Below are positions 45,390-55,573 of a DNA stretch of 64,000 nt, one piece after another. The DNA is taken from NCBI GenBank assembly GCA_905160935.1, contig CAJHZI010000547.1, positions 3,217,501 through 3,281,500 on the forward strand, written 5' to 3'. This DNA is from Enchytraeus crypticus (taxonomy: Eukaryota; Annelida; Clitellata; Enchytraeida; Enchytraeidae). Numbering within the stretch: the first letter of the stretch is position 1; every line of letters begins with the position of its first letter. The translations under genes and the position numbers were made by a program. Under the pieces are notes generated by a model, which had not been told where the DNA came from, did not search any database, and saw nothing but the letters and a program-made list of their open reading frames with translations.

Positions 45390-48265
45390 CTACAACATTG
45401 AAAATAGAACCAGTAACAATCAGTAACTTTATACATTGCAACGATCACTTTATTTATCTTACAAACAAACGTCAACACGCTCGTGCAATTTAAAAAATAA
45501 TTTCATAGTAGTAATACAGCGATTCCATCATGTAGGTTGTAGTTTCTTAATTTCTTCAAAATTTCATTTTTACTTTCGCCTCCACCTATCTTCGTCAGGA
45601 ATTGGATTCGACTTTCAAAACTTTGTTAATTTTTTCTAAACCTATTGATATCGAATATGTATAATATAGATTTTAAAGTGTAATAACATTTTCTCGCCGT
45701 ATATAATAAATTTTTAAATTAATGCCTTAGTGCTACAAATCTCGACTAATTATAATATAATGCTACGGACTGAGCCGGTGGTTTGTTGGCACGTTGTTCA
45801 ACAACGGATCAATGGGGTGGAGTGCAAATCCAGTAATCTCCCTTCACTGACATCTATCGAGCAGAAAACGGACGTTAAACTTGGCTTTAGCATTTCATCT
45901 TATTCTTTCAACATTCTTTCATATTAATCAATCAATCAATAAGAATTTAACGTCCGGTTCCTCGCCATAAAGCAATTTCATGGACTTCACTTGCAGACTC
46001 TACACAAATATATCATTAATATTTATTTCATTTTTAAGTCAAATTTTCAGAGCACCACGGATTACTCTTATCATCGACATTTTAAACTCATTCTACACAT
46101 ATGTGGACTTCCCAGAGTTGTATAATGTATGTACAACCCTTTCTGATATAATAGACTAATAGACCATAAAATAAATAAAATCGGAATGAATGTGAAATTA
46201 AAGAGGGGGTGTAAATGATGGATGAAGATGGAATGACACCGAAGGGTAGATACAAACAACCAGATTAAAAAAAAAGATTTGAATTCTTTCGTTTTTGTTT
46301 TGTGTCCTCTATCTTAACAACAAATTAGCACACAATTCAGCCACTAGCTAGTCTGTTAATAATATAACGATACGAAGAACGAAATGAAATTTAAAAGTAG
46401 GCGATAAGAGCAGATAATGATAACAAATGGCTTTAGAACTCAGCTCATTTATAAATATAGTCATTATTAGAAAGGGAGATTATACAAATGATAGAAGAAC
46501 GACACTAAAAGAAATTAAAAGATTACAAGGTAGGCAAGACAGAGATAACGATAGAATAATGACACTAAAGATAACAAATTAAAATAGAATGAGTCAGAGG
46601 TAAATGAATGCAATGTCGCTATACCAATGAGATAGGAGAGGAAGAGATTGTCGATGCAGCCTCCAAACCAAGCGAGAACAGCAAAAGCTCCCATCATTCC
46701 AATCATGTACTGAAATCATTAATGCAACGATATACAATGACATTAATGCAATTTAAACAATATTAATGTAATTTATACAATGATGTTAATATCATTTATA
46801 GAATAACAATAATATATCTTATACAATGACAGTAATATAATTAATTAATACAATGACATTACACGTAATATAATTTCTATAATGGCATTAATATTAACTT
46901 TAAAAAATTTCACTATGCAGGCATTTAAATTACGATTTAATGCCATATGATTTCAAGATTTAAAAAACACTGTACGAACTCAACAACCGGAGAACAATTC
47001 AACACATTTTACCGATTGAATTTATTATAAAACCCCACATTTTGTACAAAAGTGGTATAAAATTAGACACAAAATATTACAATAAACTTCAAAATTATGC
47101 ACTTATAGACATACTATCATATACAGTATAATTGTGTATGCATTACATGAATAACAACTCTCTACAGTAATTCTATTTAATTGTAATTTCCAAGTGTAAT
47201 TTCCTGATAAAAATCTTTTCCGTCAACGTACGACTATTGACTTAATTCTTTAAATATCTGAATAAATAAACATAACAATAAGAAAACCGAACAAAATATG
47301 CAGGAAAAAAGAATTAGCTTAATATATCAACCAACCACTTTAGGTTTTTCTTCCTTTAGTTTGACGAGATAGTCCCTGGCAGAAGAGACATGGTTCTTAG
47401 CATTCAGCAGACGCTGACATATTGCCTCGAACTGCTTCTCCTTAGCATCGTCCCTATAACAATAAATCAATCACTTAAATTTGTTCTTCTTCTTATCATC
47501 TGTACATAACAATAAATCAATCAATTAATCTTTATTATCTTTAGAATGTCTAAATAGCGTAGGGGTAACGTCATGAAGTTTTAAAAGACAGATCCTGAGG
47601 TGAATTAAAACCTCGCGGGTTCGAATCCCAGCCGCGCTGATCTAAAATCTCGGACATTCACTTGACTAGCTACACGGAATATGGAATAAATTGCCTAACG
47701 GTTTAAGCATGTGGTATTAAAAAGTGATAGATATCAAAATAGTTGATCATTTCACTATAATGCGTGTTTTTGTTTTTGTTTTTTAGCATCATAAACAATC
47801 AATTAAACTCTATCTTTATAGTGTCATTCGTATAAAAATAAAGTTATCAGTAAGGCCTAAAGTGACAAGATATTGAAAGAAAGCTGAGACAGCATAATGA
47901 TCGGTTGGAATCAGAATGCAGATCAAATGCACCAGGATTCAAATCAAGTGCACGCCCACCACTAACATGACAAAATTAACTTTAAATCATGCATCAGCTT
48001 TTTAATCCTCAATGTTTCTGACGAGCGCTGAATCAATCAGAGCTCCGGAAATGGATTCCATGTGCATAATGTTGAGCTTAGATTATTCTCAGAAGTAACC
48101 AGATAATGACTGAAGATTTAAATAAATATATATAAAAAAAGCTAAGGTTAACGTCAGTTTCCTCACTCGAAAGCGATGTCAGTGACGGGCGAGCCCCGGA
48201 TTTGAACCCGCATCAACTGATCCGCGGTCGAGTATCTTACCGACTTCGCCACTGGCTCCAGCCAG

Positions 48266-48341
<76 letters not shown>

Positions 48342-48347
48342 ATATAT

Positions 48348-48396
<49 letters not shown>

Positions 48397-48455
48397 CTAT
48401 ATATATATATATATAATATATAGATATATATATATGTCGTTTGTATTGCATTCTG

Positions 48456-48512
<57 letters not shown>

Positions 48513-51500
48513 ATCAGAATGCAATACAAACGACATATTAGAAACTTTGAAGCATCTAAACATCTTATAACGCCAATCAGATAACGATAGAGAACTTGAG
48601 TGACTGAGGCTGATATACTTCATTCTTTATCAAACAACTAATTTACTGTAAGTAGAGAATTACCTTCAAGTCAAGTTACCTTCGAGGTGATACGAGAGAG
48701 TATAGAGATTGTTAGTCAACTCAATAGTCATAACAAGAGCATCAGTCATAACAAGAGCATCAGTCATAACAAGAGCATCAGTCATAACAAGAGCATCAGT
48801 CATAGCAAGAGGATCAGTCATATAACAAGAGCGTCAGTCATAACGAGAGCATCAGTCATAACAAGAGCATCAGTCATAACAAGAGCATCAGTCATAACAA
48901 GAGCATCAGTCATAATAAGAGCATCAGTCATAACAAGAGCATCAGTCATAGCAAGAGCATCAGTCATAACAAGAGCATCAGTCATAACAAGAGCATCAGT
49001 CATAACCAGAGCATCAGTCATAACAAGAGCATCAGTCATAACAGGAGCATCAGTCATAACAAGAGCATCAGTCATAACAAGAGCATCAGTCATAACAAGA
49101 GTATCAGTCACAACAAAAGCATCAGGCATAAGAGAGGCATTGCCTAGACAGCATTTCTCATAGAACTAACATGTAACAAATGTGTGTATTATACCAGTCG
49201 GAAGAACTGAAGAGAATTCCAGTGAGTGCCGGTACAGCGAAGTCAACAGTGCACAGCAGGATTCCAATCAGACAAATACTGGTCAGCACTGACGGGTCAA
49301 TGTACCAGATTATCCTACACACAATGCATGGGTCAATGTACCAGATTATCCTACACACAATGCATGGGTCAATGTACCAGATTATCCTACACACAATGCA
49401 TGGATCAATGTACCAGATTTTCATACACACAATGCATGGGTCAATGTAGCAGATTATCCTAAATACAATACAGTGTACAAGATTATTCTAAACACAATGC
49501 GTGGGTCAGTATACAAGATTATTCTAAACACAATGTACCAGATTATGCTAAATACAATGACATGGGGTCAATATACCAGATTATCCTCACACGCAATGAA
49601 CATCCTAAACGGTTCGATAATGTGCAATTTACCATATTTCTACTTTCATTATTTTTCTAGTCAATAAATTGCAGTAGGCTACATGTATTATATACATGTA
49701 GAGCTTAATATGTATACTTTACGTATAAACAAAATATTTTCCTATTAAAAATGATAATTAACATACTCAAGTGCTATTCATTGTAAGAACAATGAATAAC
49801 TTTGGTAGGCCTACCACTACAGTGGTAGGCCTACCAAAGTAATACGATAATAAAGTATTTTATGATGCAAATTATGCTGTGAATGAATAAAAATTATGTT
49901 ACAAAATTATTATTTAGAAGTTAAATTTGTTTCATAAAAACTCAATAACAGAATTTAAATGAATACTATGGATGTAGAGAACGATAAATAGAAAGAAAAC
50001 GATGAAGTGAGTTAGGGAAAGAGAATGAGGCAAAGAATTCATTTCATTATATATAATATTTGTACAGTCTAGGAAAAAAGTGTTTGGGTGATCATCTCTG
50101 TTATCTCTCTCTCTTAGTGCACTGCCTACTGGCAGGTCCATGACGCTTCCACTCTTCTCTGTCTTCCGTCTTCCTCTTCATTTCCACATATGATTGGGTC
50201 TTTAAATCATCTAACATACCTAATCTCGGCCTGCCTCTGCCTCTGTTCCTGTTATAAATTTTCATCTCTGTTATAAATTTTCTAATTGCTGAAGTACTCA
50301 TTATTGATTAAGAATTTACAATATTAAAAAGTAGGCCAGACGACGTGTAGTCCTCGCTTAGGATACATGAAGGAATATCAGATATAATAAATATAAAAAT
50401 GAACTAAGCAGAAATTTAAAACAGCTTAGCACGCCTAATTTTATAAAGTATAAACAAATGGCATATCTACTTACGCAAAGATCAAAGTAATTGCTCCAAA
50501 GATTATCGCCGGATAATAATTTTGTTCCCACTCTAGAAATTTGTTGACAGGTAGCAAAATCTCTCGATAGCCTTCCAGATCTTTTTTCAGCTTAGATAGA
50601 CCACCGCTTCCCTAAACATACACATTAGCATAGCTAGAGCTGCATGACAAGAATTTCCCGGTCTGTTTAAAGTACCTAAATGGCTAAATTAGAGAAACAA
50701 GGATGTTTTCAAGCCATGATCAATAAACAATAAATTATTCAATTACAGCCATTTTGCTTTGTAGAGAAAAAGCATAAATTAAGTTTTATTAACTGAGTAA
50801 AAGAAAAAATAAAAGCGAAGAATTGCAGGAACACAAAAAAAGAAGGTTAAAGTTAAATTTAACGTCAGTTTCCTAATTCGAAAGCTCAATGCCAGGGATA
50901 GAACTCGATTTGAACCCTGCACATACTGATCCGCAGGCGGACAACTTACCAGTTTAGCCCATTAAGTCTAAATGCTAGAAATAATTAAGCAGTGAAGCAT
51001 TCTTATAATGATGCTTCAAGTTTTAGCTGCCTCTTAGCAGTGAGAATATCTAATTCCGTTTAATTATTTTCTGTAATACTTGTAAGAAGTAATTCAGATA
51101 ACTTTTATACAACACAACGCAAATTCTTGTCTTGTTTTGAACAATGGAATTAAATAGTTTTTTTCTGTTCATATGGTCGCACCCGTGACATACCGCACAT
51201 GATTACAGAGTTTGCTGGCTTAGTTTCTGTTTTGTAGTTTTCGTTCATTCGTTACTTTTATTTTTGTAGTTTTCCATATGTACAGGAAGCTCTTAAATAA
51301 TAATAGTAATCCGTCCGTTTTCACATACAAAGATGACGTCAGAGACATCCTCACATCACATGTCGCTAATCAAATAAATTGATTCATCCCAGCGATTCGA
51401 AAAACATGTGCTAAAGAAAATTTCGACCAATGAGCCTATTAAACTACCATGAATTCAGTCAATCATTCATAGGCAGGACTAGTAATGCATCGGTAAACAT

Positions 51501-54500
51501 ACAGCTGATAGAAATCAATACAGCAGCTGAGAGCACATTTATGCAGAACATGCAATTCATCCCTAAAGCTGACCATGTCTCTCTCCCCAGGGGTTTACAC
51601 TGACTCCCACTAATTAACACTGTAGACTTTCATCCCGGGAGACAAGATACTAGTGGATGAACTTCATGCAAGCAAAAATTTGTATATTTATAATAAAAAA
51701 TAGAGATATCTTATTAAAATAAAAATATAGATATTTACAAGACACATATAAAATCACAAGATATTCAAGGGGAGCTCGACCACCCATCCCCCCTGCCTAC
51801 GTCGTGGCCTCTATCGACCTAAATGTGTTTTGTATACGAGCAGATGGCGAGACCACAGGGACGTGAGATCGGCTGAGGATAACGAGAGGATTAGGATCGT
51901 CTGAGAATTATCACATCCAGTATATAATGAACACTGCGCATGTCTGCAGCTAGAAGCTCCACGCACGTAATAATATGACGAGCATCGAACGGCATTGTAT
52001 TCACAGTAAACACCGTGTAGCAGCTGGACTACAGCAGGCAGTGGACATGCAGTAAATAATCGTTTGCACTCGGAGATCATAACAGGCGATTAAGCAGTAA
52101 TAGAGAAAAGCGACACACACCAAAGACGTTATATCAATCCCATGCTAACGACTACATAGGGATTGCTAAAGAGATTTTGTATCAATTAAGCTAACAAAGC
52201 TGGTCAATGGAGTGCTCATTTAAGAGACTGAATGCACCCAGAGAGTTTGACATAACCAGTAACTATTTCTTTCAAAGATAAAGAAATCTTTTTTGATAAA
52301 TAAACGAAAGATAAAAAAACTAACATTAATTTAAATATTACTAACTTGAGTGTAGATTAACCTAGGTGCAAAGGCTAGGTAGTGTAAAGTACAGGCTGAT
52401 TCACAGTCTGGCTATTAAAAATCATTACAATGACAGACCCATCAAAAAGCCCATAATTTAATCAAACAGCTTCAAATTTACGAGGTCATCCCTACAAGGT
52501 CATCTCTATAGGGTCATCACTCAAGATCATCAAAAGATTAAAGAGTCTTTCCAATGCTAGTAAGATTGAGGTACACATCAGCACCACAGATAAAGTTATC
52601 AGAAGATCATCGGGGCGGGGTTTAGTTCACTTGGTTTAGTGGATGCGTGAATATATAGAAGCATGGCTGTGCATTACAATTACCATATCATATCTATTAT
52701 ATAAGATCGCCTTCTTTCAAGATTAACATATTTTCATACAGGAAAAAATCTAGGTGCCAAAACTTCTGCTAACTTGTAACACATGCATATTTCCATTAAA
52801 TGTTAAATTTAACTTCATATCTATACTTAATCCCTTCTGATGTATTAATATTTTAGAAAACAGAGGATTAATATTAAAACATCTCATCATGAAAATTGTC
52901 TGACTGCAAATTTTTAACTGAAATTAACATTTCTGGTTAACAAGAACTGCAATCTGCTAGTGATAAATGTTTGATTCGTCATTTAGATTACATTAGAGGT
53001 GCACTGGCATTCATAGTAGTATCAGCAGTAGCATTACCAGCAGCAGCACTAGACTAGCATTATCGTCATCAGCACTAGGATTATCAGCAGCAGTATTAGC
53101 ATTATCATCATCAGCACTAGCATTATCAACAGCAGCATTAGCATTATCAGCAGCAGTAGCATTATCAGCAGAAGAAGTAACATTATCAGCAGCAGCACTA
53201 GCATTATCAGCAGCAGTAGCATTATCAGCAGCAGCAGTAGCATTACCAGCAGCAGCACTAGCAATATCAGCAGCAGTAGCATTATCAGCAGCAGCAGTAG
53301 TATTACCAGCAGAAGCAGTAGCATTATCAGCATCAGGAGTAACACATGCACTAAAATCAGCATAAATAGCAGTATCGGCAGCAGGATCTGCTGAGGTAGT
53401 ATTTAAATTGCAGCAGCATAAATTGCATAAACAATTGCAGCAGCAACAGCTGCAGTATTATCGTCAGCAGCAGTAGCAGCAGCAGCATTGCAGCAGCAGC
53501 ACAACAGCATCAGCTGTAGCAGCAGCAGAATTAGCAGTAGTAGTAGCATCATCAGAAGCATTATGAGCATTATAGAAGAATCTGCAAAAATTTGGAAAAA
53601 CACAAAGACAAAGAAGGTGAAACATTGGAGAGGTCGACACTTCTGTACGGAAGTGAAACGTGGACATTAAAGAAAGCAGATATCAGGAAACTAGACGCAA
53701 TGGAAATTTGGTTATGGAGAAGGATGGAAAAAATTTGTTTGAGACAAATAAAGTAGTTCTTGAAAGAGTCGGTACAGATAGACAGGCAATAAATGTGAAA
53801 AGAAATAGAAACAAAATCTGGAAAGGGGAGGGGGGGTGGTTTACTAAATGATTTAGAGGAAGACTAAGACATAGGATGCTGGATGATCTGATAACAAATT
53901 CATATATAGAGATAAAAAGGAAAGCTAAGGATAGAATTGGTAGGAAGATTTATATGCCATGGACCTACCATTAGGCTGTGCACTAGAAGAAGAGAAGAAT
54001 CAGCATCAGTACTAGCAGCAGCAATGGCAACGGAAGTAGCAGCAGTAGCAGCAGCAAGTGGCAACACTTTATAAACTTTAATTGCATATTTTCACTATAT
54101 TTAGAAAAAACTTAGGTTTATATTCATTTTTGCAGTAATAGTTGATATTATCAATCATTAAAGCATCATCTGGGTAATATCTTTGCCAGAACCTCCAGAG
54201 AAATTTATATATTACTAGACATGCTGAGCACTGTTGAAGTATTACTGGTTCCAGACAATATGATCTCCATCTTGAAGTGCACCACATTACACGCTGTCCG
54301 CTTCACATTTTTCCACCAGATTTCCATCTAGAAGTGTTCGAAAGTATCGATACAACATGATTTCCACAACTTTTGGATAAAAAGTTCATAAGTTTAGCAA
54401 TTCAAAAGGAATGTCACGCAAGTGACCCATATTCAAGTTTTACATGTTCCTTTTATAGTTTATTTATAATTTGCATTACCAATTAGTGGCTATATCTTAA

Positions 54501-55165
54501 ATACATGACTAACCTTACTGGGCAGTTAGTTACTCAAACATAACAGAGTGATATTGCATATGAATAAGCATTTGTAGTAACTAATCTGAAAATATTTCTA
54601 AATGATATCAGCATAACATTCATGATCAGAAACAGAAGATGAGATAGCAGAGCGTTTTACATATTAATAATAAATTAATTGTACATTAATGGATCAGCAA
54701 AAAGATGCCAGGGCATAGATTATGTCCATCAGTTTTCATATTGAGAGTGACATCAACTCTCTCTAAGTGTCATTTTATGCATTGCATGCTTTTAGTTGTT
54801 AAATAAAAATTACCTTCCGAAAAGATTAAATATCTCGTTTCTCCATATCAAATCTCAAATAGATCTTGCTAAAAACAAATTTACGAACGACAACTACCCA
54901 TTGATTTACAACTGCTACTCCAATAACAAAAAGAAGAGAAATCAAATGTACGCAAAATGGCTTTATCCAACTTCCAAATTACAATAAAATTCTGCGCCAT
55001 TATTAATATAATACGCAAATGTTGCAGTCAAAGGCAAAACCTTTGCAGATTTACTATCGAAAAAGGGACGCCCATATATTATTTGAAATGCGAATAACCG
55101 CTTAAATGTTAACTCACCTCAGTTGTAGGACTATCCAGCTTAAGCAGGGGTTCTTCCGATGCCAT
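45277..55165 (-). CDS. ARL6IP1: ARL6IP1-like ER membrane-shaping protein, complete
   Basis: Six exons: 55165-55118, 50611-50475, 49314-49195, 47453-47336, 46709-46625, 45389-45277. All junctions are in phase and total 621 nt, giving 206 residues, close to the family's usual ~200. Family signatures are [42 protein letters not shown] and [12 protein letters not shown]. Four hydrophobic stretches form two hairpins (about residues 45-100 and 140-175). The C-terminus is lysine-rich and ends KAKSN, a KxKxx-type ER retrieval signal. Family members shape ER tubules and bind ARL6-type GTPases and atlastin-pathway proteins. Oddity: tandem copies of the exon 3 acceptor lie upstream of that exon. Confidence 0.9.
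45764..45895 (+). mobile_element. Diverged SINE family A copy
   Basis: GGACTGAGCCGGTGG, GGAGTGCAAATCCAGTAAT and AAACGGACGTTAAACTTGGC. It is clearly related to family A but older or a subfamily. Confidence 0.5.
45927..45985 (-). mobile_element. Short LINE 3' end with (AATC)n tail
   Basis: AATCAATCAATCAATAAGAA, TTTAACGTCCGGTTCCTCGC, in reverse orientation. Identical in type to 21170-21240. Confidence 0.65.
46625..46709 (-). CDS. ARL6IP1: ARL6IP1-like exon 5
   Basis: The acceptor is ATTTCAG and the donor is ATTG|GTATAG. It encodes [20 protein letters not shown] and NLFLSYLI, the second hydrophobic hairpin. Phase 0 in, one base out. Confidence 0.88.
47336..47453 (-). CDS. ARL6IP1: ARL6IP1-like exon 4
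   Basis: The acceptor is TTATAG. It encodes [20 protein letters not shown] and [16 protein letters not shown], the cytosolic region between the hairpins. The donor is either GTG|GTTGGT (47336) or AAA|GTGGTT (47339); both keep frame. Confidence 0.88.
47555..47770 (+). mobile_element. tRNA-derived SINE, family C
   Basis: AGCGTAGGGGTAACGTC (A-box-like) and CGCGGGTTCGAATCCCAGCC (B box, tRNA-like) are followed by a body TCGGACATTCACTTGACTAG and GATAGATATCAAAATAGTTG. The body recurs at 58915-59045 without the tRNA head. Confidence 0.72.
48140..48264 (-). mobile_element. tRNA-derived SINE, family A, next to (TA)n
   Basis: The minus strand starts CTGGCTGGAGCCAGTGGCGA and has GGGTTCAAATCCGGGGCTCG and the tail GACGTTAACCTTAGCTTTTT. 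Its head abuts a long TA repeat. Confidence 0.9.
48265..48540. repeat. (TA)n repeat containing a ~100-bp palindrome
   Basis: Alternating TA with ATATAC variants. At 48431-48538 a unique-sequence arm (TGTCGTTTGTATTGCATTCT, GATTA) is followed by TA repeats and its exact inverted copy. Confidence 0.92.
48705..49130 (+). repeat. 18-bp minisatellite in ARL6IP1 intron
   Basis: About 23 copies of CATAACAAGAGCATCAGT with few substitutions. Being a multiple of 3 it is open in several frames, but there is no sign that it is coding. Confidence 0.93.
49195..49314 (-). CDS. ARL6IP1: ARL6IP1-like exon 3
   Basis: The acceptor is TGTGTGTAG and the donor is ACTG|GTATAA. It encodes [20 protein letters not shown] and [20 protein letters not shown], the first hydrophobic hairpin. 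Its first 21 bases and the acceptor are repeated upstream. Confidence 0.88.
49315..49600 (-). repeat. Tandem array of ARL6IP1 exon-3 acceptor and exon start
   Basis: On the minus strand, 36-bp units read TAG|GATAATCTGGTACATTG followed by ACCCATGCATTGTGTG. Exon-start copies begin at 49350 and 49386 with intact TAG. Those at 49422 (GAAAATC, AG changed) and 49458 are diverged, and more degenerate copies extend to about 49600. The two nearest copies encode [12 protein letters not shown] in the exon frame without a stop. Confidence 0.9.
49799..49840. repeat. 42-bp palindrome of GGTAGGCCTACC
   Basis: ACTTTGGTAGGCCTACCACT is followed by AC and then its exact reverse complement. Each arm itself contains the palindrome GGTAGGCCTACC. 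Confidence 0.9.
50090..50310 (-). mobile_element. RTE-like LINE C-terminal fragment
   Basis: The minus strand encodes [20 protein letters not shown] and [14 protein letters not shown], followed by the frame [14 protein letters not shown]. This matches the LINE C-terminus at 53860-53990. Confidence 0.75.
50475..50611 (-). CDS. ARL6IP1: ARL6IP1-like exon 2
   Basis: The acceptor is ATGTTTAG and the donor is TTTGC|GTAAGT. It encodes [20 protein letters not shown] and [20 protein letters not shown]. Phase 0 in, two bases out. Confidence 0.9.
50846..50970 (-). mobile_element. Diverged SINE family A copy
   Basis: TTTAACGTCAGTTTCCTAAT, GATTTGAACCCTGCACATAC and TGATCCGCAGGCGGACAAC in reverse orientation. 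Confidence 0.55.
51298..51430 (-). mobile_element. LINE 3' end fragment
   Basis: AATAATAATAGTAATCCGTC followed by GACGTCAGAGACATCCTCA, the reverse complement of the shared CR1/L2-like 3' terminus. Confidence 0.65.
51440..52980. other. ARL6IP1 intron 1 sequence, nothing recognised
   Basis: No gene, splice-site pair or repeat family was recognised. A short run of related phrases (AGGTCATCNCTANAGGTCAT) occurs at 52480-52530. Confidence 0.4.
52990..54060 (+). repeat. AGC/ATT-type trinucleotide repeat split by a LINE
   Basis: Imperfect AGCAGCAGTAGCATTATC repeats fill 52990-53570, and a shorter block (AGCAGTAGCAGCAGCAAGTG) lies at 53995-54060. LINE sequence sits between them. Confidence 0.88.
53575..53995 (+). 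mobile_element. RTE-like LINE C-terminal fragment
   Basis: Encodes, across frames, [20 protein letters not shown] with [11 protein letters not shown], then [10 protein letters not shown], and lastly [12 protein letters not shown]. This is the C-terminal end of a non-LTR reverse transcriptase ORF. Confidence 0.82.
55118..55165 (-). CDS. ARL6IP1: ARL6IP1-like first coding exon
   Basis: ATG at 55165 opens 16 codons, [16 protein letters not shown], before the donor GAG|GTGAGT. Joins exon 2 in phase 0. The acidic N-terminus precedes the amphipathic region of the family. Confidence 0.85.
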
Positions 55166-55315
55166 TTTTCTCGTACGACAGTTGTGGTCAAATAGACGCA
55201 ATTACCAGATAAAAGATTTTTACTGACAAAAACTACTGTTAATTTATTTGTAAACAACTCAGGTCATTTAATATGTAAATAAGCGACCATAGATATGATT
55301 AAGCTGTTTGGGAAG

Positions 55316-55317
<2 letters not shown>

Positions 55318-55380
<63 letters not shown>

Positions 55381-55419
55381 TAGACAGACAGACAGACAGA
55401 CAGAGACAGACAGATAGAC

Positions 55420-55492
<73 letters not shown>

Positions 55493-55510
55493 ACGAGAGA
55501 AATTAAGAGA
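55318..55510. repeat. (GA)n / (GACA)n microsatellite
   Basis: About 190 bp of GAGAGA and GACAGACA blocks about 150 bp upstream of the ARL6IP1-like start codon. Confidence 0.95.
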
Positions 55511-55573
55511 GAGAATATGTTCAAAACATAACCATTCATGATTTTATTCATTTAATATTAGCATATATATAAT

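Noticed and set aside
48687-49163. 158-aa ORF of repeated ITRASV / SHNKSI
   Set aside because: Translation of the 18-bp minisatellite, open only because the unit is a multiple of three; no splice or homology support.
53049-53603. Leucine/methionine-rich ORFs on the minus strand
   Set aside because: Translation of the AGC/ATT trinucleotide repeat.
55264-55551. SLSLSL / CLSVCLSV ORFs
   Set aside because: Translation of the GA/GACA microsatellite.
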